64,000 bases of DNA from Cerrena zonata (Eukaryota > Basidiomycota > Agaricomycetes > Polyporales > Cerrenaceae), in the NCBI GenBank assembly GCA_038087015.1, contig JASBNA010000001.1:2604001-2668000 (forward strand), read 5' to 3'. Positions 29,985 through 40,347 of this stretch are shown here, in pieces. Every line of letters starts with the position of its first letter. Position 1 is the stretch's first letter. Under the pieces are notes generated by a model. That model searched no databases. It was given only the letters and a program-made list of their open reading frames with translations, and had not been told where the DNA came from. The position numbers were made by a program, and so were the translations under genes.

Positions 29985-30186
29985 AGAGTGACTTATAGTA
30001 CAAACTTTGAGTGGTTCTGTGATCAAGTTTTGATATTAAAATATGTAGTAGTTGCAAAGATATGACTTAGACAAAATTGGCTATGATTCCTAGGCTAGGG
30101 CTAGGTAGTAGTTTCACATTATAGTATAAGCACTCCAGCAAAGTTTGAATAAGAAAAATGATATCTTCATATCTCAGGAATTGTAA
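29985..30186 (-). repeat. Terminal repeat copy 4 (shortened)
   Basis: About 200 bp of the TTAC...-ended repeat on the minus strand, ending ...CAGGAATTGTAA. More diverged than the other copies. Confidence 0.65.
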
Positions 30187-30189
30187 AAT

Positions 30190-31030
30190 GAAAGATACAA
30201 TCAATCCCTTTCTTATATCTTAATATTTTCTGACTTCTTTTACTTTGTTGATGAGTTTATTGATGAGCTTGCTTGGAAAGTAGATAAACTGACAAAGTGA
30301 CAAAAGCTTGATAGTCTCAAATTCACTGAAGCTGAGTAGAACAGGATGTCTCTTCTTCTTTATCTTCTCTTTTGTGCAGATTAAGAACAGTAAGCTTTTT
30401 TTTATCCAAGACTGAGTCATATTTCTACAATATTATTCTTGCTCTGAAATGTCTTTATAGACTCTGGTCAGCTCAAGCAAAGAAGGCAGAATATTCTTAT
30501 TTTATTGTTGCTCTTTAGATAGGCCTCAGTAAGATTGCAAAGTATTATGATTAGACAGATAACTCTGATATATATGTAACATTAATCTATATGTTATTAC
30601 CAATCTTCCCACTTAATAATGTATCTGACACTCTGTTGTAATGCCAGTTCTTCACTCAGAGATAAAAGATGCCTATTTTCAATAATATTAGTCTGTTTAT
30701 TTATTTAAAAAAAACTCATATCCTAATGAAGTTTATCATAAGTATTTTTCTAGTTAAAAAAGATAATATATCTTAATCTCTCTTTTCTCTAGTATACAAA
30801 ATATTACAAGTGTAGCTATAACAAGAAGGCTCAGATTGTGTTAACAGTATATAAGCAACTAACCAAGAAGGCCAAGCTATTATATGAGATATCTAATAAT
30901 AATAAGTCTGAAGATAAATACTGCTTTTCAATCTACTTAAGTTATAGCTTAAAGTGTTCAACAGCTATCCCAATTCAACAGGATTCCTCCCTGAAGATAT
31001 GCTTATGGTTCACTAATAAGATGTGAGTAA
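30190..31030 (+). pseudogene. Partial, decayed hAT transposase copy (3' part)
   Basis: Matches 38,100-38,910 and, inverted, 39,290-39,990. It contains the same sequence that in the 38-kb copy encodes IGLDKMAEYYDWTGNPDIY, the region just before the hAT dimerisation domain. Frames are interrupted by stops. Confidence 0.5.
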
Positions 31031-31417
31031 TCTGAGTATCATATTTAAGGATTTTTTCTAAATTCTTTTTTCCTATTCCTTACACACAATAGACAGTCAT
31101 AAAGACAATTGTGGATAGATCCTGGGGAGTCAATAATGCTTGGTGATCCCAGGTGCTTGAGCCTCCTTCAGAGAAACATTTTACTCACCTCACTGAGCAG
31201 AAAACCTCAGCTATAAAGCACAACCTTCATGGTTGGGACATTATAGACACTTACCAACAAAAACAAAGACAACCCTCCATACCCAAGCTACCTTGAAGAC
31301 GAGGTACACTACCTAGGAACAGGAACAGGAAAAAGACTGGTTCTTTTTGAAAGACATTGGTGATACACAGATGAGAAACAGGAAGGTATTGAATCCTATT
31401 TCTTCCACAACCTATCA
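31031..31417. other. Spacer, nothing recognised
   Basis: A 387-bp stretch between the hAT fragment and a MITE. A GC-richer section near 31,120-31,320 may be an old exon, but no motif is visible. Confidence 0.35.
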
Positions 31418-31910
31418 CACTGGGTATAATACCAAATTTTTAAGCATAAAAAAGCAAGGAAAGATTTTAGGAAAAGTCCCAGCTTTTTTACTAGACTTTG
31501 TATTCTAAAAAATCAAAAAAGATTCAGAATAGTTGTGAAATCTTCTGCAGTTAAAGAAGATGAAAAGATTCAGAATCTTTGGTCTCATAAAAAAAAACTT
31601 CTATCACTTAATCTACAGGCCTATTGACCTACTTACTAGTTGACTTCTAGCCATATTAGACTGTTAGTAAGTAAGTTGACAAGTTAACAAGTTGATTTAT
31701 AGGCTAATAGACTGGTTTGTTTAGTGATAGAGAATTTTATGAGACCAAAAATTCAGACTTCTTTCATCTTCTTTAGCTGCAAAAGATTTTACAACTATTC
31801 TGAATTTTTTTTGATTTTTTAGAGTGCAAAGTCTAGTAAAAAAAGCTGGGATTTTTTCTAAAATCTTTCCTTGCTTTTTTAGGCCTAAACATTTGGTATT
31901 ATACCTAGTG
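31418..31910. mobile_element. CACTGG-ended MITE of a third family, 493 bp, TSD TCA
   Basis: Starts CACTGGGTATAATACCAAAT and ends ATTTGGTATTATACCTAGTG, with TCA on both flanks. The terminal inverted repeats are about 180 bp long (AAAAAAGCAAGGAAAGATTT and its complement further in). The middle contains repeated AAGTTGAC phrases. It has the same CACT end and 3-bp duplication as the three MITEs at 4.1-6.2 kb, but a different interior. Confidence 0.8.
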
Positions 31911-32092
31911 TCACTAGGACTAAACTCCAAACAAGATGGACCACCACCGGGAGCTGACCTCTAATCCAATGGACATCTCAAGCTTAACAGAAGACTTGTC
32001 AATTTTGATAGAGACGACGGAACCTGGTACATCAAAGAAAACAAACAAGATGTTGCATACAACTCCTGAAAAGATTGGATACTCCTTGATGA

Positions 32093-32400
32093 TTACGATT
32101 CCTGAGATACGAAGGTATCGTTTTTCTTGTCTGAACTTTGCTGGAGCACTTGTACTGTAATGCGAAACTACTACCTAGCCCTAGTTCATCTTATATCTTC
32201 ACAACCACTGCATCTTTTGCTCTCAAAATTTGACTATAGAACAACTCAAAGTTTGTACTATAAGTCAACTTCCAAGAGCAAAATGAGTTGATAAAGAGAA
32301 TATTGAGATATGAGCAAAATTGAGATTTGGGTTGAGTGTGGGAAAACTGGGCGCTTGTTGAACTCTAGAGTGGGGTTGGCCCTATGAGTTCTGGTAATCG
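32093..32400 (+). repeat. Terminal repeat copy 5
   Basis: Plus-strand copy of the TTAC...-ended repeat, about 305 bp, with the outer boundary at 32,093. Confidence 0.75.
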
Positions 32401-32646
32401 CAAAGATGTGAAATTGTAGCAAACTAACCTCACTCAATTGTTGTATAAATAATGTCAATAGATAGAGCTTAAGAAATAGAGCATAGTAGAAGTAGAAAAA
32501 AGGTGATCTGGTCAGAATTGACAGAGAGATATGTTAAACAATATATGTTTTTAGAGAAAAAGTGAAATAGAGACTCACTTTCAATATTATTGGAAGTGGT
32601 GGTGTATATACCATCAGATAGAGCTCAGAAAATGATATCTGGTAGC

Positions 32647-33584
32647 TGTCAGAACTATGCTAGAACCCTATCATGTAACGTACCTAATCCCTACTAATCT
32701 CGGCCTATCCTAGTCTGACCCCCTGGCTCGGCCTGATATTCCTGTACTTCACTCGTCCTTCCCACAGTCATTTCCTCTGCCATGCTCCCATCTTCTGTTT
32801 ATTCTATTTACCTCCGACCCTCCTACTCATCCTCCGCTTTATCTTTGATATCCTTTTATCCTTTTGCCTTTATCTGATCCATGGTCTCTTATCATAGCTG
32901 ATTCTTTTAGATAGTCCCTTACCACACATCTTTCCTTCCTGACATTGCCAATAGGCCTCCAATCATCAGCCCCGTAATATCTTTCTCATTTATCTCTTGT
33001 TTAATTACCTCGTATTCTTTCCTCCCATACCTTTTCACATGTCCTATGATTCCGACCCTATTCCTATCACACCATTTGCACATCACTCCCCTTCGTATTT
33101 TCTCTAAGTCCTCTGTTCCTTGTAGGAATACTTGTCTCACTCACTGTATTTCCTTAGTACAAAACTCGACTTTGATTCGTCCTCATACCTCTGACCTCCG
33201 TGTGATTCCCTACTCCTCCGACCAGGACTTGACTTCAGTTTAGTCCACCATCTTAACTTCTCTCTCTTCACTCATCTTCTAGGACTTCCTAGTTGACACT
33301 CCATAATCCGGCAAAACATCCTAGTGGCTATTCCAGTATTCCTACTTACCTCCGTCTGCATCTTAGGTCCCCTACTTTCCTGACGTCTCCGACTTCCACT
33401 GTCTCTAAAAACCAGGGCTGTATCCTAGAAGGGCGCAACACATAAGTTGAAGCCAAGCCCATTTGTATTTGACTATCTACATTACAGGTCCTGAGTCGCT
33501 GACTAGTTGCTGGCTCGTATCCCTACCCTTCCCTCGCTCTCTCCTCCAAGCAACCTCCGCATCGCTCTGGAATGGACCATGACA
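32647..33584. mobile_element. Solo LTR, 938 bp, TSD GTAGC
   Basis: Begins TGTCAGAACTATGC and ends GGACCATGACA, with GTAGC directly on both sides (32,642-32,646 and 33,585-33,589). Size, TG...CA ends and pyrimidine-rich composition fit a Ty3/Gypsy-type LTR left by LTR-LTR recombination. The inverted partner repeat retains the unoccupied site at 9,582-9,586, which confirms the boundaries. Confidence 0.88.
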
Positions 33585-34534
33585 GTAGCCACAAGAAATA
33601 TATAGTTTGGATAGAAATTAGGAGAGCTATAGGAAAAATAACAGATAGAAATTAGGAGAGCTATAGGGAAAACAACATATGAGTCTATGTTTTAACAGAG
33701 AATTGCTATATATGGTATGTTTTCTACATTATATAACCAAAACATACCTTGTTCTCAAATTTCAATTTGCAAGGGGTGCTTATTTCAGCTATTATATAAG
33801 CATATTAGTCTATATGCAATAAGCCAAAACAGATATAGTGAACAAGGTCTCTAAGTGTTGTGTCCCAAAATGTCTAGCTCACAATGTCATAATTTGGCTT
33901 TGCTTGCTTATGTAATATCTCTGTATAGATATTGCATAACTTGACAGATGTGTAAAACTGACTCACCTCAAATAGACCTGCCAGGAGTTGGCATAAGACT
34001 ATTTTCTTCTTTAAGATATGTAATCCTGGATAGAAGAAAATAGTGTAACTATCTAAGTGCAAGTGTAAGCTATTGCTTCACTTAGTCGGTCAATGAATGA
34101 ATAGACACAAGGTATCTTCGTTAAGTAACAGCGAGCAGGTGAGCAAAGCTCATACAAAGTAAGATAAAGATAAGTAACATACCTTCGTTAAGTAACAGCA
34201 AGCGGGTGAGCAAAGCTGGAGTTAACAAAGGGTGAAGCGAGTATTATATAGTAAGGTGTGTGCTGATGTAAGTGACGGGTAGAAGGGAATTGACCTAATT
34301 GGGAAGAGACGAGTATGGATGTAGCTCAGCAGGGTTACAGCAAGTAATACCAGCACTTGAACAGATGAAATGGAGGGAGAGAGAGATTGAATAATGATCA
34401 AATCAAATTTTGCAGATCATATTTGTACTTATTTGCTTAGATAATAGTGTGAATGTGGCAGTAGCAATGTGAGGTCACTTGATGATTATATGGAGAGTCT
34501 CAATAGATAGAGGTTGAGACATGGAGGCTATTAG

Positions 34535-35375
34535 CAAAAGAAAGTAGGTGGTTTGGATATAAACTGGGAGAGATATAAGGCAAACAACATATGTTTTATG
34601 GGAAAAAGCGGAATATGGTATGTTTTTGAACCTTATTGGTGATGATGTAGATACCGGTGGATGGAGCTCGAAAAATGGAGTATGGTAGCAAAAAAAAGCA
34701 TGTGATTTGGATAGAAACTGGGGGAGATATGGGGCAAACAACATATGGGATGTATGTTTTGACAGAAGACTGCCCTATATGGTATGTTTTCCGCATTACA
34801 TAAGCGAGAATATGGGTTATGTTCTCTGATCTCACTTTGCCGATGGGCGCTCAATACTGGCTATTATATAAGCATATTAATCCATATATGGGTGGATTAT
34901 AGACAAATATAAATAAATAATGATGTAGTTAACTAAGCGCTTTGGGCATTATTCGTTAGGTGCTTAGTTAACTACGTCATTATTTATTTATATTTGTCTA
35001 TAATCCACCCATATATGGATTAATATGCTTATATAATAGCCAGTATTGAGCGCCCATCGGCAAAGTGAGATCAGAGAACATAACCCATATTCTCGCTTAT
35101 GTAATGCGGAAAACATACCATATAGGGCAGTCTTCTGTCAAAACATACATCCCATATGTTGTTTGCCCCATATCTCCCCCAGTTTCTATCCAAATCACAT
35201 GCTTTTTTTTGCTACCATACTCCATTTTTCGAGCTCCATCCACCGGTATCTACATCATCACCAATAGGGTTCAAAAACATACCATATTCCGCTTTTTCCC
35301 CATAAAACATATGTTGTTTGCCCTATATCCTCCCCAGTTTCTATCCAAATCACCTACTTTTTGTTGCTACCATGC
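34535..35375. repeat. Near-perfect palindrome, arms about 410 bp, centre near 34,955
   Basis: Both arms contain the same 73-codon open stretch without a single difference (34,854-34,633 minus and 35,046-35,267 plus), so the arms are almost identical. The centre is TGATGTAGTTAACTAAGCGC...GTGCTTAGTTAACTACGTCA, itself a hairpin. The reading frames are by-products and not genes. Confidence 0.85.
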
Positions 35376-36479
35376 TTTATTTTTGAAGCTCTTTTTACTG
35401 GTGCTTTTCATTTGTCCCTATCTCTTACCCTCCACTATTATAACATTATTATTTGATTAAACCTGTAATTTCTACTTTATAAATCTGAAAAGTGATATTT
35501 AAGATAGTGATCTGCAGGCTAAGGCTTGAGCTCTTCAAACCTTCAAGCCTGATCTACTATAGGCCTCACCAAGCCCAGCCTTCTGTATAGCTTATAAGGG
35601 CTTATTGGATAGACTTTGATGTTAGACTGGCCTTTATAAGTTATTAAGCTCAGACTTAATTGAAGTTTTGATCAATCATTGGCCACATACATTCTATTGA
35701 CTATTAACTGCATGCACCCTATTGATATCTATATTCAAGATATTATTTCCATTATCAATTCATATTCTCAGCTTTGATCTAATTCTCAAGATAGCAATAT
35801 CTCTTCTCTTTGTCTCAGTTAGCTATAAAACACATCACTATAATCTATAGTTCAAGAAATAAACCTACCTCTCTTATCACTATATTTACATATTCAGTTT
35901 ACCACTGCAAACTAACTGAGAAATTATATGATCCAAATAATTATAGAAAGCTTAAGCTAATATATTAGCACAAAACCTGATCTCTTGCATATACAGAAAT
36001 GGCACAACTAGCTATATCTACTAATAGTGCTTATCAATCAAGGTTTTCTTCTTTCATTGTAGCTGTCTCTTCTTTTATTTTAACAGCAATCTCTTTAATT
36101 TTAGCTCCAGCTTTACAAAGCTTTTTAGCCTCTATTCTTCTAAGCTTTTCAATAGCAATTATCTTAGACAATGACTCAGATGATCCCAAATCTAATAACA
36201 ATATAGAGATTGTTTATTCTCATATATTTTTTTTCAAATTGATACTAATAACTGAGACTTATTACAGAAATCGAAAACTAGATATGATAGAAGATAAGTT
36301 TGGGACTTATTATGTTTTGAAGATAATAAATCTAGATCTGAAAACAATGCAGATAAATTTAAACTAGAAGTCACCTTAACTTTAAAGGTGTGAAAGTGAA
36401 AGATACCTCGATAATAAATTTTTATTATAATATTACTTTATTAAACTTCTAATAATAATAAAATCATTTATTTAGCAAC

Positions 36480-38930
36480 AAACAAAAGAAAGAAAAATAC
36501 AAATCCAGAGCCTGTCAATAGGAAGAGATTTATCAAAGATGTAAATGTTCAGTCTATTAGAACTGATCTTCTAAGCTCAAGCCAGCCTAGCCTTGATATC
36601 AACCACTTCTTTAGACTTTATTTGCAAAAAATATCATCATCAGGTGGTCAGAAAGATCATAGAGTATGTAAACTTTGCCTATAAGTGTTTCTAGTAACTC
36701 AGATATTATCTGATACTAATATTATATAGTGAAATGAAAGAAGAACTACGATATCTAGTGGCCAATATCTTTATATTATATTATCATCTAGAGACTCACC
36801 ATATTGTATATTTATTTATTCCAAGTTTTATACTTATTATATAGTCTGATATTAATTAATAGAGTAAGTATCACAAATGAGTTATTGAGAACCACTTTGT
36901 GTCCAAATTCTCTCAAGATATATAAAAATAAAAGATTGCTTAGCAAACACAAAATAGAATGTCAACAAACTCTCTATTCTCACCTCTAGAAACTGCCACC
37001 TGCTAAATGCAAAACCAAGTATACTACTCAATGTTTCCATAAGATTGCAGTCAAGTGGCTAATTGCTACTGACCAGATATGTTTTTATATTTCTTTACTC
37101 ATAATAGTCTATATTAATCTGAAGGATAGCCTCTTAGTACAACAAAATACCTAAAGTATAAGGAGATAATTGAAGTTGCAGCAGCAGCTACTAATAATGT
37201 AGAGATATTCTCTTACCAGATCTGTCAGCAAAACTATCATAAAGATGTTTTATAAGCAAATGAAATCTCTAAAGCAAAGACTAAATATAAGTTGTGCAGA
37301 ACAAAATATGCTCAAAAATACTAATATAATCTTTAGGGTGATACTATCAAATGTGATATTAACCTTACTTGCAATATTTAGCAAACAAGTAATGCAGATA
37401 GCTAATTAGCTATAACCAGCTATTAGATTGAAAATACACCACAAGGGTGGACATTGTCAAGTGCTTTTCTAGGTTTTATCTAGATAAATAATATATATAA
37501 TAGTGTATATTTGGGATAGGCCCTCTTTAAGATTATTAATCAATTGAGGATTACCTATGCTCTCATTTTTGTTATAAGTTATTTGCTTACTCTCAAATTA
37601 ATAGATTTACCAAGTCACATATAACAATATAAATTATAATAATATAATGCTTTATAAGTTTGCGCTTCAGTTGAAGGCTAGAAAAGGAGTAAAATATTAT
37701 AAATAGTTGTATATAGTATATTAGCTCATATACTATTATATATCCTATATCACTTATTAAAAAACTTGTTATAGCTGTCTTAGGTATGTTATCAATCTTG
37801 CAACTCAGATATTGTTTAGGATATAGAGCAACATATTATATTTTGATTCTGCTGACCCTGATAAGTATATATTTATAGACAATATTTTCTCAGATGACTG
37901 TGAACCTATACATGATAAAATAAGACTTATCTATGCTATTGCAGTAAAAATAAGTATTCTAGTTATATTCTTTCAAAGTTTATATATTGATATAAACTTT
38001 GAATACTTTGCTTAGGCTCGCTTATCTCTACAATATAAGGAGAAATACTATGATTGATAGTGCTTGATATAAAAGTCTGGTAGTTATCTACTTATATTAT
38101 ATTCTACCATTCTCTAACTTCTTTTAGTTTGTTGATAAGTTTAATGATAAGCTTGCTCAGAAAGTAAGTAAACTGATAGAGCAACAAAAGCTTGATTGTC
38201 TCAAACTCAGTGAAGCTGAGTAAAATAGAGCATCTCTTCTTCATTGTCTTCTCTCTTATGCAAGTTAAAAATAATAAGCCTTTTTTATCCAAGACTAAGT
38301 CATAGTCTTTATGACATTATTCCTGCTTTGAAATATCTTCATAGACTCTGGTCAGCTCAAGTAGAGAAGGTAAGATATTTCTATTTCATTGTTGCTCTTC
38401 AGATAGGCCTTGATAAGATGGCAGAGTATTATGATTGGACAGGTAACCCTGATATATATGTGGTATCAATTTGTATGTCATTACTAATCTTCTCACTTAA
38501 TAATGCATCTGACACTCAGTTGTAATGCTAGTTCTTTACCTAGAGATGAAAGATGCTCATTTTTAATAACACTAGTTTGCTCATCTATAGAAAGAAGCAT
38601 ATATCTTAATAAAAACTATTATAAGTATTTCTCTATTAAAAAACAGATAATATATCTTGACCTCTCTTTCTCTAGTATATAAAATATTACAAATATATCT
38701 ACAACAAAAAGACTTAGACTATATTAACAGTGTATAAGCAGCTAACTAAGAAAGCTAAGTTATTATATAAGGTATCTGATAATGATGAATCTGAAGATAA
38801 AAGATATATCCTGCCTTTCAATCTACTCAAGTTATAGCTCAAAGAATTCAACAACTATCTTAACTCAACAGAATTTCTCCTCAAAGGCATGCCTGTGGTT
38901 CACTAGTGAGATGTGAGTAATCTGGATATC
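36480..38930 (+). pseudogene. Decayed hAT-superfamily transposase
   Basis: The coding order is recognisable although full of stops. A VCKLCL phrase (about 36,665) may be the start of a BED zinc finger. FHKIAVKWLIATDQ (37,040-37,080) is the hAT hallmark around the first catalytic aspartate region. Then comes QTSNADS.LAITSY.IENT and GWTLSSAFLGFI (37,380-37,480), where typical hAT proteins have tryptophan at the positions now reading TAG. IGLDKMAEYYDWTGNPDIY (about 38,408-38,465) precedes the dimerisation domain. TGG-to-TAG changes fit C-to-T decay on the opposite strand. Terminal repeats and target duplication were not identified. Confidence 0.65.
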
Positions 38931-39119
38931 ATCTTGAAAGATTGTTACTATTTTTTTTGCCTTTTCTTAGTTGAATGCAATCTGATATATAGTGTAGGCT
39001 GCTATTGCAAGAGACTACCTTTCTATAATGACATCCACAGTCTCAAATGAATATGCCTCCTCTCAAGATGGGATTATTATTAGCAAATGATGATCATATT
39101 TTAAGGGCAATATTGTAGT

Positions 39120-40140
39120 TTATTTTGCCTATAGCTACTGTTTGGACTATCAACTAGTGCAGATATTCAAGGTAAGAAGGTCACCAAAGAAATTGTGTCT
39201 TGCCAGCATTGGCCTATTTCCCAAGTTGAACTCTTCAAGCTATGACTTGAGTGGATTGAAATACAAAATATGTCTTTCATCTTCAGACTTATCATTATCA
39301 CATATCTCATGTAATAACTTGGCCTTCTTGGTTAGTCACTTATATGCTATCAATATAAGTGTATCTATAATAAGAAGGCTCAGACTACCATATTTTGTGT
39401 ATTAGAGAAAAGAGAGGTCAAGATGTTTCATCTGTTTTTTAATAGAAAAATACTTATAATAGATTTTATTAAGATACAAGCTTCTTTCTGTAGATAAGCA
39501 GACTAGTGTTATTGAAAATAAGCATCTTTCATCTCTGAGTTAAGAACTGGCATTACAACTAAGTGTCAGATACATTATTAAGTGGGAAGAGTGGTAATAA
39601 TATACAAATTGATGTTATATATGTATCAGGGTTACCTGTTGAATTATAATACTCTGCTATCTTATCAAGGCCTACCTGAAGAGCAACAATAAAATAGGAA
39701 TATCTTGCTTTTTCTGCTAAAGCTGATCAGAGTCTATAAAGATGTTTTAGAGCAGAAATGATATTGTAAAGATATGACTCAGTCTTAGATAAAAAGGCTT
39801 GTTATTTTCAATCTGCATAAGAGAAAAGACAATGAAGAAGAGATATCCTATTTTACTTAGCTTCACTGAGTTTGAGACAATCAAACTTTTATTGCTCTGT
39901 TAGTTTACTTACTTTCTGAGCAAGCTTATCAATAAACTTATCAACAAACTGAAAGAAGTCAGAAAGGATTAAGATATCAGAAAAAAATTGATTGTAAACA
40001 ATGATCATATTTTAAGGGCAATATTGTGGTTTCTTTTGTCTATAGCTACTATCTGAGCATAACTAGTGTAGATATTCTCAGAGGTAAGAAGGTCACCAAA
40101 GGAATTATGTTTTGCTAGCATTGGCCTATTTCCCAAGTAG
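39120..40140. repeat. Pair of short direct repeats flanking the inverted hAT fragment
   Basis: The phrase GGTAAGAAGGTCACCAAAG followed by CAGCATTGGCCTATTTCCCA occurs at 39,170-39,225 and again at 40,083-40,135, preceded in both by a TATAGCTACT stretch. The hAT-like inverted fragment lies between them. This looks like a duplicated segment or an old insertion with a long target copy. Confidence 0.5.
39290..39990 (-). pseudogene. Inverted partial copy of the hAT 3' region
   Basis: Complementary to 38,100-38,900: the phrase around AAGCTTGCTCAGAAAGTAAG recurs inverted near 39,910, and CCAATCATAATACTCTGCC-like text is seen as its complement near 39,640. It forms an inverted repeat with the copy at 38 kb. 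Non-functional. Confidence 0.55.
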
Positions 40141-40347
40141 ACTCTGGCTACCACCACCATCTCATATCGAAACCAGAATATCATCCAATCGACCAGCATC
40201 AAGACTTCCCAGACTTGCATCTCCAGCACCACAACCTATCACGTCCTCCTCATCAACCACACTGCAACCCATTGCAGCACCACCAACTTCCATTTCACAA
40301 GTCTCCATTACAACTCCAAACCCTCTTCCACCTTTGGCAGTAAAGTA

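Larger units (their letters stand above)
32093..35800. repeat. Right arm of the large inverted repeat (partner 7,930-10,147)
   Basis: Starts at the conserved terminus TTACGATTCCTGAGATAC at 32,093 and matches the left arm in reverse through about 35,800. It differs by three additions: the solo LTR at 32,647-33,584, a second copy of the palindromic arm (34,535-34,950), and a tandem duplication of about 70 bp near 34,110-34,220 around CTTCGTTAAGTAACAGC. Confidence 0.8.

Noticed and set aside
34633..35267. Two identical 73-codon frames in opposite directions
   Set aside because: They are mirror images created by the palindrome's two arms; composition is that of the repeat and there is no protein motif.
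35999..36367. 122-codon plus-strand frame starting MAQLAISTNSAYQ as a membrane protein
   Set aside because: The hydrophobic part is typical of AT-rich antisense or decayed DNA; it sits directly before the hAT relic and has no independent support.
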